Below, piece by piece: positions 7,362 to 16,482 of a stretch of DNA of 64,000 nt; within the stretch, counting starts at the first letter, position 1; every line of letters begins with the position of its first letter. The notes beneath the pieces were generated by a model. That model was not told the DNA's origin, ran no database searches, and saw nothing but the letters and a program-made list of their open reading frames with translations. Source of the stretch: Bacteroidaceae bacterium (GTDB lineage Bacteria; Bacteroidota; Bacteroidia; Bacteroidales; Bacteroidaceae). The position numbers and the translations under genes were made by a program. The stretch covers positions 48,697 through 112,696 of the forward strand of contig JAFROT010000034.1 of assembly GCA_017429525.1 (NCBI GenBank). Direction: 5' to 3'.

Positions 7362-9637
7362 GAAAGATATTGCTTGAAATTCTTCATCTTTGAACCATCA
7401 TAAACACCATAAGTGAGCATATAGCCCTTCACAGCCTTGTTGTGAATTGCTTGAAATTCTTCATCTTTGAACCATCATAAACACCTCTATCGTCCCTTAT
7501 ACCAACAAGCAGGGCGTTGTGAATTGCTTGAAATTCTTCATCTTTGAACCATCATAAACACCTCCTATTTGAATTGCCGAGATGCGGAGCACGTTGTGAA
7601 TTGCTTGAAATTCTTCATCTTTGAACCATCATAAACACCCCTTTGCCCTCGAGAACCCGACAGCCCGACGTTGTGAATTGCTTGAAATTCTTCATCTTTG
7701 AACCATCATAAACACCGCGATTGTGCAGAGTATGATGAACTCATTGGTTGTGAATTGCTTGAAATTCTTCATCTTTGAACCATCATAAACACCTCACCAG
7801 TCGGCTGCTATTGTTGGTGAAGTGTTGTGAATTGCTTGAAATTCTTCATCTTTGAACCATCATAAACACCGCAGTCGGTGATGCGCTTCGCCACCTGTAG
7901 GTTGTGAATTGCTTGAAATTCTTCATCTTTGAACCATCATAAACACCTAACGACATAATGATTACGAAGATGAAGAAGTTGTGAATTGCTTGAAATTCTT
8001 CATCTTTGAACCATCATAAACACCTTGACGCCTAACTTGCCGCCGAGCTGGTCCGTTGTGAATTGCTTGAAATTCTTCATCTTTGAACCATCATAAACAC
8101 CAACGTCGGCTCTTCATTCAGGTGCTTGGTCGTTGTGAATTGCTTGAAATTCTTCATCTTTGAACCATCATAAACACCGGATTGCCCATTTGAGATAATG
8201 GATGGCCCGTTGTGAATTGCTTGAAATTCTTCATCTTTGAACCATCATAAACACCCCTCAAAAAATTAAATGTTATGTTACTTAGTTGTGAATTGCTTGA
8301 AATTCTTCATCTTTGAACCATCATAAACACCGTTCGATCCCCACGAAAACGAATAAAAACTGTTGTGAATTGCTTGAAATTCTTCATCTTTGAACCATCA
8401 TAAACACCTTTCCTCGTAATGGCAACCGAAGTTGAGCATGTTGTGAATTGCTTGAAATTCTTCATCTTTGAACCATCATAAACACCGAATTACACGAATT
8501 TACACGAATTGATAGGTTGTGAATTGCTTGAAATTCTTCATCTTTGAACCATCATAAACACCAACTCAGTCTGCATGGCTCAGCACAGGCCGGTTGTGAA
8601 TTGCTTGAAATTCTTCATCTTTGAACCATCATAAACACCCGTTATCGCAACAGCGATACCGACACATTGTTGTGAATTGCTTGAAATTCTTCATCTTTGA
8701 ACCATCATAAACACCCCAGGCGTGCATCGAGACACCGGGCACAGAGTTGTGAATTGCTTGAAATTCTTCATCTTTGAACCATCATAAACACCGCCGTGCC
8801 AAGAATGCCTACAAATGGACACGTTGTGAATTGCTTGAAATTCTTCATCTTTGAACCATCATAAACACCACGGCTACGCAGACCCTCTCCACAATGCTGT
8901 TGTGAATTGCTTGAAATTCTTCATCTTTGAACCATCATAAACACCCCCCGAACATTGCACCCAAGGCATCCGCACGTTGTGAATTGCTTGAAATTCTTCA
9001 TCTTTGAACCATCATAAACACCGTTCAACCGCGTGTTCTGCAACATCGAACTGTTGTGAATTGCTTGAAATTCTTCATCTTTGAACCATCATAAACACCA
9101 AATTCCTATCTTGTGCAAATATAGCATAAGTTGTGAATTGCTTGAAATTCTTCATCTTTGAACCATCATAAACACCATGACCGCCACCGCAAACGTGGCC
9201 AGTATTGTTGTGAATTGCTTGAAATTCTTCATCTTTGAACCATCATAAACACCAATGAGGTAGGAGTTAACAAGGGGGGTAGTGTTGTGAATTGCTTGAA
9301 ATTCTTCATCTTTGAACCATCATAAACACCAGGACGCGGGAGGCAATTCGACTTACCTCGTTGTGAATTGCTTGAAATTCTTCATCTTTGAACCATCATA
9401 AACACCCCAGTTCGGACTGAGGAATTTTACATGGATGTTGTGAATTGCTTGAAATTCTTCATCTTTGAACCATCATAAACACCCTGACCACAAACAACCC
9501 AAACAATAACCCTGTTGTGAATTGCTTGAAATTCTTCATCTTTGAACCATCATAAACACCGCCTGCAGCGCAGAGCGCAAAGGTTTTAAAGTTGTGAATT
9601 GCTTGAAATTCTTCATCTTTGAACCATCATAAACACC
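7362..9637 (+). CRISPR. Type II-C CRISPR array: 30 repeats of 47 nt, 29 spacers
   Basis: I counted 30 repeats. Repeats 2-30 all read alike by eye (start GTTGTGAATTGCTTG, end ATCATAAACACC). The first (7362-7408) has lost its first nine bases (GAAAGATAT instead of GTTGTGAAT). Spacers are 30 nt except five of 29 and one of 31. The crRNA sense is rightward, because the first ~20 repeat bases pair with the tracrRNA anti-repeat at 15379. Each repeat holds GTTG, 19 nt, CATCTTTG, close to the Bacteroidetes promoter. The degenerate end lies away from cas2, so new spacers are probably added at the right end beside cas2; this is inference. Confidence 0.99.
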
Positions 9638-9760
9638 ACGATGTTGGTAAGATGGTATTAATCAAAGATTTAATGCGAAAATTAAGATTAAAAAAACTGT
9701 TTATGATTGATAGCGGATTTCTACCTTTGTGGTGAAATCCGCTATCGCAAAGATGGTTGT
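9638..9760. promoter_or_regulatory. Probable CRISPR leader and end of the cas operon
   Basis: This is an AT-rich 123-bp gap between the last repeat and the cas2 stop. It contains a perfect 12-bp inverted repeat (GATAGCGGATTT at 9709-9720 with 9735-9746). On the minus strand the stem is followed 12 nt later by seven T (9690-9696), so it may stop cas-operon transcripts before they run antisense through the array. Placing the integration leader here rests on repeat conservation at this end. Confidence 0.5.
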
Positions 9761-10108
9761 TCAGAAGAGTTCAAGTTGCTGGCCAGGTGTTGATGGTGCC
9801 GTCTCTTTCTTTCCATAAAAGAGCTTGATGTCAGCAAATTGTTTGTCAGTTATACCCAATATACCAACATTGCCATATTCGGGAAGTGCAGATTGGACAC
9901 GCTTAATGTGAACGTCCATGTTCTCACGGCTGGCACAATGTCGGATGTAGATGGAGAATTGGAACATCGTGAAGCCGTCGCCCATGATGTCCTTTCGGAA
10001 TTTTGCAGCAGCTTTGCGCTCTTTCTTGGTGTCGGTGGGGAGGTCAAAGAATACGAGAATCCACATTACACGGTACTGGCTGAAACGTGAAGAGTCTGAG
10101 ACAATCAT
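9761..10108 (-). CDS. cas2: CRISPR-associated endonuclease Cas2
   Basis: This 115-aa type II-C Cas2 partners with Cas1 in spacer integration. The ferredoxin-like start MWILVFFDLPTDTKKERKAA carries the conserved Asp of the first strand; FTMFQFSIYIRHCASRENMD and the tail ending QQLELF are typical of Bacteroidetes members. I kept the ATG at 10108 because the residues before MWILVF (SSRFSQYRV) also match the usual family N-terminus. It lies 4 nt after the cas1 stop and is last in the cas9-cas1-cas2 operon. Confidence 0.97.
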   Translation of the reverse strand: MIVSDSSRFSQYRVMWILVFFDLPTDTKKERKAAAKFRKDIMGDGFTMFQFSIYIRHCASRENMDVHIKRVQSALPEYGNVGILGITDKQFADIKLFYGKKETAPSTPGQQLELF

Positions 10109-10112
10109 AACT

Positions 10113-11051
10113 TTATCCTTCCATTTGTGGATAACTCACTTTGCGTAACTCTCCGCTAAAGCACTTGTATAGTGAGGCCGTGGTCTGCGTAGCGGCTATC
10201 AGCAGAGGGCTGCGCTTGCCGTCGATGATGACGTCCAAGACGGGGATGTTCAGAAGTTCGGCCTTCAGCTCTTTGGTGAGCTCTGAATAGTCGGCATACT
10301 TGTGGATGATTTTGATGACGAGCTCATCCACATAAGGACGATAAGGTTCCATAACGTCATCTGCGAGGCAATAGGCGTTGTAGCGATTGTGGTGGTGGAT
10401 TCCTAATGTTGGCAATAATCCACTTCCAACGAGTGCACGTGCGATAACGGCTCGAAGGATGGCATAACCATAGTTCAGGAGGTTGTTGGGCGGTTCGCCG
10501 TCGCGTCCGCGCACGAAGTTGGGAATCTGTGGGAAGAGGTTTCGCCAATAGTAAGCCGCGGCCCTTGCTTCGAGGTTGTCGGCATCGCCGCTGCGCACCT
10601 CATCCACCCATACTTGCATACAACGTGTCTCAGCCTCAGTATGACGACGCAGCACAACCTCCTGGTTGGCTATTTTCTGTCGGATGGTCTGCTGCCAAAG
10701 TTGTTTGCGTAAAGGCAGAGAGGCATCAAGTTGGTCGCGAAAGCGTTCATTTTGGAGCGTGTTGCCATAGAGTGGCAGCATCAATCCCGTGGGCATATTG
10801 CGGCTGTCGCAGGTGATGAGGGCTGCGTTGTTCTCCAGCAGTGCTTCCATGACTCCCGTTGTGATGGTAATGCGTTTGTTGTCGAGAACAACTACGCCAA
10901 TGTCTTCAATCGGGATGGTACGCTCGTTCATACGCTTGAACTCAGGCGTCAAGGTGTCATTATTTTCCACATCTGGAATCTGAATGACTAATTGTTTGTT
11001 GCGCAGGCTAAGGTAAGCCGGATTGGAGAAGCAAAGCGTTTTCTTGATCAT
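10113..11051 (-). CDS. cas1: CRISPR-associated endonuclease Cas1 (type II)
   Basis: This 312-aa integrase subunit has an N-terminal beta domain (KTLCFSNPAYLSLRNKQLVI) and a C-terminal helical domain. The metal-binding region is visible in NNLLNYGYAILRAVIARAL, LGIHHHNRYNAYCLADDVME and PYRPYVDELV. The ATG at 11051 (MIKKTLCFSNP) fits the family better than one ten codons upstream. It lies 56 nt after the cas9 stop and 4 nt before cas2. No truncation is seen. Confidence 0.97.
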   Translation of the reverse strand: MIKKTLCFSNPAYLSLRNKQLVIQIPDVENNDTLTPEFKRMNERTIPIEDIGVVVLDNKRITITTGVMEALLENNAALITCDSRNMPTGLMLPLYGNTLQNERFRDQLDASLPLRKQLWQQTIRQKIANQEVVLRRHTEAETRCMQVWVDEVRSGDADNLEARAAAYYWRNLFPQIPNFVRGRDGEPPNNLLNYGYAILRAVIARALVGSGLLPTLGIHHHNRYNAYCLADDVMEPYRPYVDELVIKIIHKYADYSELTKELKAELLNIPVLDVIIDGKRSPLLIAATQTTASLYKCFSGELRKVSYPQMEG

Positions 11052-11107
11052 AGCATGTTGGAAAAAGTAAAGAGCCTGCAAAAGTATGCAGGCTCAAAAG
11101 ATTATGG

Positions 11108-14100
11108 TTATGATTCTTTAGATGGGAGGATATTACCGAGATGATTGACGCGGACTTTAACGATTCCTTCGAGGGCTTGTAGCGAATTAATTCGTTTAAA
11201 CGATAAACCCTTGAGCTCTTTATTGTCATCCACGGTCGTTTCTAGATGATGTCTAAAGAAATAATCTCTTCCACCTTCTGTCTTTGACATCTTCTGCACC
11301 CTATACAAATGCTTACTAATCTCCGCCTTATTATTCGGATCGAACAAATCAATCGCTTTCGGGTCGAAACCATGTTCAATATCAGGGAAGATGAAGTATT
11401 CGTTCTGTTTCATGGAGAAAAGGAACTTCCAACCTTCAGCAGCATTGTATTCAGTGTCAACTACGGGGATACCAAGTGCCTTGCGCGTAGTTGCTTCCAA
11501 GAATGAAACGGCATCGTCTTGTAAATTACCCTCAGCATCCCGATACACGGCAATATGATGGGTGCTGGCTGTTTGCACAAAATCTACAGGTCGTTTCTTT
11601 CCCTCGCTGTCCGTGATCACTTTCCCGAAGTGGTCTTTGGCTTCATGCAAAGAAATGGCGCTGAGAACTCCACGGATGCGGACACTCTTGATGGTGATGC
11701 CTTTTTCTTTATTCAGGTAGATGGGATTCTCGTCAAGGTTAGCGAATGCTTTCTTTGGGTCACCACCGAACTCGTCGAGGCGTGCTTGCAGAATTCGATG
11801 TACACCCGCGTCGATGACCTTGTCCAGCTTGAGATCTGGAGAAACAGGTTTGCGGATGGGGTAGTAGTCCTCGAAATAGACGAGTTTCACGCGTAATGGT
11901 ACTTGCTCGGCGTGTTGCTCGTTGAGCCAGATGGGATTCTTCTCGGGTGAATTCTTGCCCGTGAATGCTTTCTTGGGGTCGTTGCCGAATTGTGCTAAGC
12001 GGGCAATGACGGCATCGCGATACATCTTCTTGGCAATCAGCGTGGCGCGGTCTGGAGTCATTTTACCATCTACTTTTACCTTTTCCGAGATACGATGCAG
12101 CGTGTGGCCATAGATGGTTTCGTTGTGTAGTTGTCCACGGGGTGTTAGTTGGATTTTCTTATTGGTGCCACCTTTTGTCTTAAACTTGTTGACATTCTGG
12201 GTCATCACCTTGTTCTTGGCTTTGATGGAGATGAGGATGTCTTCGAGTTGGCGCTTAGCTTCTGCCCGGAACACGTCAAGGGGCATTGGAGCGCGGAAAC
12301 GCAATTTGCCATGGCTGTCGCGATAGAGGTATTTCTGCTCAATGCCATAGATGCTGCTGCTTTTATCACTCCGCGCATTGAGGTTGTTGAGGTACTGAAT
12401 GAAGGCAGGATGGGTGAAGGCAATGGTCAGTGCATCCATGGCATGGTGGCGATGGTCGTTTCGTTTGGTCCAATCTTTGATGCGTCGGATCTCACGTCCA
12501 TCCTTGTCTTTATAGGTTTCAGTAAGGCCAAGACGATTATATTTGTCCCAGTTGAGCTCCTGCATGACATCTACGAGTTGCCAGTCTTCGCGCAGGCGGT
12601 CGGTGATACTGCCGATGGTGGGAATGACCTGTGGCACCATGTCCTCCAGAATCTCACGTGCTTTCTTGGCAATGTACTGCGAGTTGCGCAAGTCGCGATC
12701 GATGAAGCCGTCGGGAATGTCGGCTTCGCGCATGAGCAATTTATCGTGCTTGGCTTTGCCGATGATGCCTTGCTTGTAGAGATTGTCAATTTTCGTTTTG
12801 TACTCGGACGCTTTCTCCTCACCCCATTTGCCAAGGATGTAGTCGTAGGCGGTGGCGTTGCTCTTTTCGATATTGATGCCACGTGCTTCCAAAGTCTTAT
12901 TAGAGAAGGAATCATCGAAAAGTCGAGCCTGCGGAATGATGTGCTCTATGTCGAAGTTCTTGCTGAAAAGTTGGTCGCGAGGGATATAAGTGTCAGAGTA
13001 AAGCGTTTTGAAGCCGTTGTCCTTCAGCTCCATATAAAGCTTATATCGAATGATGTCATTGCGGCTGACGTGTTGGATGCCGAACTCTGATTCAAGCTCT
13101 TCACGATATTTCTCATTCATGAGGTTTGCCGCGTTGATGTCTGAAGTTGTTTTTTCGCGTTCCTTGGCACTCTGTTTCAAGTCGCGTGCCAACTCAATTC
13201 GGATTTCATCTGGCTTCCCATATTCTTCAACGACAGCATTGACGACATTGATCATCTGATTGAGAATTTTTTCTACGACGGGATTGCGGAGGGCATTGCG
13301 AGGCAACAGTTCGAGGCGGTCTAAGTAGTTGCGGTTGGCGAGTTCCTCCTTGGTACGTGAGCGTTCGGAGTGGCGATAACCTGCATACTCACATGCTATG
13401 CTATAATCATTACCTGCTTTCATGAACGGCAGAATCTTGCGCATGGCTTTGGCGCTGAGGCTTCCGTAATCCTCTTGGAACGTGACATTTGCCAGCACTT
13501 GAGCATATTCGCGGTCGCAATGACAGAGGCTTTGCAGCTTGGCAATCAATGCATCCGTGCCAGTTTTGGAATTGTCGCCTTCGTAGGAATACAACAGATG
13601 CCAAAGTTGGTAAAGGGGCTGTTGGTCAAAGGCATGGCCCTCAAGTTCTGCATCGAAATGAAGAATGTCTGTGTTAATACCAATAGCCTTGAAGACCAAT
13701 CCTGTCACTTCTTCAATCTCTATAGCCTTCAATTTCTTGATGTCGTACTCTTCGTGTCCGGAGAGTGCGATAATGCTGAAGAAGGCTTGGTAAAGTGCAG
13801 ACAAAGTGCGGTTGCCCTCTACTTCCTTATAGTTGAGGTCATATTTCTTGGCTGCTTTTCCAAAGAGTATGTTAAGTACTTCGCGCTTGGATAGCTTCTC
13901 TTTATATTGTAGTTCGCGCGCGAGCGATTCTTTCTCTTCGAGGTCGAGGAAACGTCTTTTCTCGGTGGCGGAGAAGAGGTCTTCACCTGCATCTTCGAAT
14001 TCTACTTGCAGGTTGTTGAGTACTTGCCAGACCTTAAACTCCTGAAACAGAGGTGAGGACTTGGGGCAAACCTTGAGGCCTACTGTCTTATTACGTGTCT

Positions 14101-15268
14101 TTCCATCTTCTTGGACTTCCACCTGACGGCGCTCAAATGTGCAAATGTCCAGCATCGCCTTTTTGCTCTTGAGAGGTCGCTGATAGAAGATGATCTCATC
14201 GCGAATTTTCTTTTTTAATTCAGGTGTCAGCTCTTTGTGGAAACGAGCCTGAGTATTCCATATCTGCTCAAATTCATCGAGATAATCCTGCCTGTAGAAA
14301 GTCGCGTTCTTCAGGCTGTAATGTGGATTGGCTTCAATTTTTTTTACGATGTATTGCCCAATAGTCTGATGATTGAAATAAAGTTCCTTGGAGCGGTCGC
14401 TGATGGCACCGAGGTAGCCGCTATTATTGTTGATAGCCCCATTGATATCGGCAATGACAAAGGCCAATTCTTCGGGCGTGAGTTGGCGTTGCAAAGCCTC
14501 TGCACGCCATCTATACTGCTGAAGACGGCGGTCGGTGCCTTTGTTGTCGGCTGTATAGATGCCATATTTCCCCAAGAATATCTTGGTCGTATTCGTCTTG
14601 GATTTTCCTTGTAGTTGATGATAGAAATCTTCGGTCAGGATGTCAGCATGGAATGTACGTTGGAAAGCCCAGACAGCATCAAGCTCAGTCACTAAGTCAG
14701 AGCGATAGAAGTCGGGAATATATTTTTTGCCAGCTTGCAGGAGGTCATAGCAGTATTGACCAGGTGTGAGGCATTGGTCATGGAGCTGCTTGGCTATTTC
14801 CATGCCATCGATGAGCGTTCCGTCCTCTGTAGATTGGGCTTTACGGCTGCTCTTGTACCCTCGCTTTTTGTTTATCATCAATAAAATGCGAGCCAGTTCC
14901 TGTAAAGAAACCTCTTGCGTTGCCGCTTTGGCACGGGAATAAAGTGTAGCGAATGTGGTTCGGGGACCATTCTCGGTAAGTATGGTTTCATCTTGGATGA
15001 TTTTAGCAGCTTTCAGAGAAGTTATTAGGTTATCTCTGCGTTGTTTGAAGCGTTGCAGGTTGCGCCGCATACTACGTTTTAGCGTACGGTCAGCATTAGT
15101 CGTTATACTTTTGCCTTTCTCGAAATTTGTCTGCTCGTCAACGGTTAGCGGAACTACTCTAACACCTAAGCGTGTAATAGAAGATAGCTCGTTGTTATTC
15201 TCTGCTTCGTTGACTAATGCCCAACCGATGCTGGTTGTTCCTAAATCTAATCCTAATATACGTTTCAT
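11108..15268 (-). CDS. cas9: CRISPR-associated endonuclease Cas9, type II-C
   Basis: This 1386-aa RNA-guided DNA endonuclease has all catalytic residues. RuvC-I is MKRILGLDLGTTSIGWAL with Asp8, RuvC-II is IRIELARDLK with Glu692, HNH is NFDIEHIIPQ with His776, and RuvC-III is HHAMDALTIAF with His942 and Asp945. An arginine-rich bridge helix (LKRSMRRNLQRFKQRRDN) follows RuvC-I. The C-terminal half repeats a G-[GN]-DPKKAF motif twice, around residues 1100-1170, in the region preceding the PAM-interacting domain. Length and gene order (cas9-cas1-cas2, no csn2 or cas4) fit type II-C of Bacteroidetes. A TATTTTTG box 27 nt upstream on the minus strand is the likely promoter. It should be active. Confidence 0.99.
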   Translation of the reverse strand: MKRILGLDLGTTSIGWALVNEAENNNELSSITRLGVRVVPLTVDEQTNFEKGKSITTNADRTLKRSMRRNLQRFKQRRDNLITSLKAAKIIQDETILTENGPRTTFATLYSRAKAATQEVSLQELARILLMINKKRGYKSSRKAQSTEDGTLIDGMEIAKQLHDQCLTPGQYCYDLLQAGKKYIPDFYRSDLVTELDAVWAFQRTFHADILTEDFYHQLQGKSKTNTTKIFLGKYGIYTADNKGTDRRLQQYRWRAEALQRQLTPEELAFVIADINGAINNNSGYLGAISDRSKELYFNHQTIGQYIVKKIEANPHYSLKNATFYRQDYLDEFEQIWNTQARFHKELTPELKKKIRDEIIFYQRPLKSKKAMLDICTFERRQVEVQEDGKTRNKTVGLKVCPKSSPLFQEFKVWQVLNNLQVEFEDAGEDLFSATEKRRFLDLEEKESLARELQYKEKLSKREVLNILFGKAAKKYDLNYKEVEGNRTLSALYQAFFSIIALSGHEEYDIKKLKAIEIEEVTGLVFKAIGINTDILHFDAELEGHAFDQQPLYQLWHLLYSYEGDNSKTGTDALIAKLQSLCHCDREYAQVLANVTFQEDYGSLSAKAMRKILPFMKAGNDYSIACEYAGYRHSERSRTKEELANRNYLDRLELLPRNALRNPVVEKILNQMINVVNAVVEEYGKPDEIRIELARDLKQSAKEREKTTSDINAANLMNEKYREELESEFGIQHVSRNDIIRYKLYMELKDNGFKTLYSDTYIPRDQLFSKNFDIEHIIPQARLFDDSFSNKTLEARGINIEKSNATAYDYILGKWGEEKASEYKTKIDNLYKQGIIGKAKHDKLLMREADIPDGFIDRDLRNSQYIAKKAREILEDMVPQVIPTIGSITDRLREDWQLVDVMQELNWDKYNRLGLTETYKDKDGREIRRIKDWTKRNDHRHHAMDALTIAFTHPAFIQYLNNLNARSDKSSSIYGIEQKYLYRDSHGKLRFRAPMPLDVFRAEAKRQLEDILISIKAKNKVMTQNVNKFKTKGGTNKKIQLTPRGQLHNETIYGHTLHRISEKVKVDGKMTPDRATLIAKKMYRDAVIARLAQFGNDPKKAFTGKNSPEKNPIWLNEQHAEQVPLRVKLVYFEDYYPIRKPVSPDLKLDKVIDAGVHRILQARLDEFGGDPKKAFANLDENPIYLNKEKGITIKSVRIRGVLSAISLHEAKDHFGKVITDSEGKKRPVDFVQTASTHHIAVYRDAEGNLQDDAVSFLEATTRKALGIPVVDTEYNAAEGWKFLFSMKQNEYFIFPDIEHGFDPKAIDLFDPNNKAEISKHLYRVQKMSKTEGGRDYFFRHHLETTVDDNKELKGLSFKRINSLQALEGIVKVRVNHLGNILPSKES

Positions 15269-15294
15269 AAGGTAAATCAGTTATATTTTGAGGG

Positions 15295-15302
15295 CAAAAA
15301 TA
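15295..15302 (-). promoter_or_regulatory. -7 box of the cas9-cas1-cas2 operon
   Basis: TATTTTTG is read on the minus strand. It would start transcription about 20 nt before the cas9 ATG. No convincing TTTG lies at the -33 position. Confidence 0.5.
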
Positions 15303-15342
15303 GAGAAAAAACTTGTAAGGTGTATAAAAAGCTTTCGAAAAA

Positions 15343-15373
15343 TTTGCCAATTCATCTAAAAAGCCTAACTTTG
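15343..15373 (+). promoter_or_regulatory. tracrRNA promoter
   Basis: TTTG at 15343-15346 and TAACTTTG at 15366-15373 are exactly 19 nt apart, a full Bacteroidetes consensus. The predicted start is right at the anti-repeat. Confidence 0.85.
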
Positions 15374-15378
15374 CCCTC

Positions 15379-15464
15379 GAATTTCAGCAATTCACAATAA
15401 GGATTATTCCGTTGTGAAAACATTCAGGTTCCTGCCCTCGTCCTTTAACGGGGGCTCTTTTTTT
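15379..15464 (+). ncRNA. tracrRNA
   Basis: The first ~19 nt (GAATTTCAGCAATTCACAA) are the reverse complement of the start of the CRISPR repeat except for one missing base, giving a bulged duplex. A stem-loop at 15434-15455 (7 bp with one G-U pair) followed by TCTTTTTTT forms the terminator. The length of about 86 nt and the position upstream of cas9 on the opposite strand fit type II-C loci. A TTGTGAA at 15412-15418 can pair with TTCACAA of the anti-repeat, a possible intramolecular competitor of repeat pairing. Confidence 0.92.
15434..15464 (+). terminator. Intrinsic terminator of tracrRNA
   Basis: GCCCTCG pairs with CGGGGGC across an 8-nt loop, followed by a T-rich run ending at 15463. Confidence 0.85.
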
Positions 15465-15585
15465 GTATGATCTGCAGAGGTAAATGTTTCTTCGCATTTC
15501 TCCGCTTTCATCATTTAGGCTTGATTGCGGAACCTTAGCATATTGGCCGTTATGGTAGACTAAATACTAAAAAAGAATGGATTTA
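15465..15585. other. Intergenic spacer
   Basis: Between the tracrRNA terminator and the next promoter I see no gene, repeat or structured RNA. Confidence 0.6.
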
Positions 15586-15617
15586 TTTGGTGATACAAGA
15601 AAAAACGAGTATATTTG
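15586..15617 (+). promoter_or_regulatory. Promoter of the outer-membrane protein gene at 15663
   Basis: TTTG at 15586-15589, 20 nt, then TATATTTG at 15610-15617. It leaves a leader of about 40 nt. Confidence 0.75.
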
Positions 15618-15662
15618 CCGCAAAATTAATCAATTAACTATTTTCAAAAGACCTATTACCCT

Positions 15663-16430
15663 ATGAAGAAACTTACTTTGATTCTTGTGTGCGCCCTGCT
15701 GGCGACAACCGTTCGTGCTCAGGATGAGGATAAACGGCTCTTCAACCACTTGGCGGCTGGCCTGTCGCTGGGTACAGATGGCATCGGTCTGGACGTGGCG
15801 ATGCCTGCTACGAAGTACCTGGGCATCCGCGCTGGCATCTCGTTCCTGCCGCATGTGAAGTATTCTGATTACGTTGACATCGACTCGGATAGCGAATCAA
15901 TCATCGCTGACGAGGTGAAAGTGGAAGGCAAACTGAACAAAATAGATGGTAAGCTGTTGGTGGATTTCTATCCTACGGAGAAAAGCAATTTCCACATCAC
16001 GGCGGGTGCCTTCATCGGCGGTAGCAAGATGATCAAGGCCTACAATACGACGCCTTTCCTGGCGCGTGAGGACTGGGGTGTGGCAGGTATCAGGCTGGGC
16101 GACTATCGCGTGACTTCGGACGACGAGGGCAATGTGCATGCCGACTTAAGGGTGAACGCTTTCAAGCCTTACTTGGGCATCGGCTTCGGTCGGTCAGTGC
16201 CTCGCAACAAGCGCGTGGGTGTCATGTGCGACCTGGGCGTGCAGTTCTGGGGCAAGCCCGGTCTTTGGACCACAACGAAGAACGACTGGGGCGAGCGCGA
16301 GTACCATAAGCTGGAGAAGAGTGATATGACCTTCGACGACAACGACGATGCCAACAAGGCGTTTGATATCCTGTCGAAAGTCATCGTCTACCCCGTGCTG
16401 AGTATCCGTCTGTGTGGACGCATCTTCTAA
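15663..16430 (+). CDS. Predicted outer-membrane beta-barrel protein
   Basis: This 255-aa protein starts with a signal peptide (MKKLTLILVCALLATTVRAQ). The mature part alternates polar and hydrophobic residues in short strands (LAAGLSLGTDGIGLDVAMP, YLGIRAGISFLPHVKYS, KIDGKLLVDFYPTEKS, FHITAGAFIGGS, FKPYLGIGFGRSV). It ends in strand-like sequence with the final aromatic residue (PVLSIRLCGRIF) expected of barrels folded by the Bam machinery. The size suits an 8-10-strand barrel. Substrate or role is unknown. A lipoprotein gene follows after 52 nt and may be co-transcribed. Confidence 0.75.
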   Translation: MKKLTLILVCALLATTVRAQDEDKRLFNHLAAGLSLGTDGIGLDVAMPATKYLGIRAGISFLPHVKYSDYVDIDSDSESIIADEVKVEGKLNKIDGKLLVDFYPTEKSNFHITAGAFIGGSKMIKAYNTTPFLAREDWGVAGIRLGDYRVTSDDEGNVHADLRVNAFKPYLGIGFGRSVPRNKRVGVMCDLGVQFWGKPGLWTTTKNDWGEREYHKLEKSDMTFDDNDDANKAFDILSKVIVYPVLSIRLCGRIF

Positions 16431-16482
16431 TGAGTGTTTTTCAAGTTAAACCATTCTAAACCATAATCCATTAACAATCATT

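Noticed and set aside
9709-9746. Additional degenerate CRISPR repeat in the leader
   Set aside because: The minus strand shares only about ten bases (ATCATAAACA) with the repeat end next to the hairpin, too short to call.
12149-13090. 313-codon frame antisense to cas9
   Set aside because: It lies wholly inside a verified cas9 gene and has no promoter or domain.
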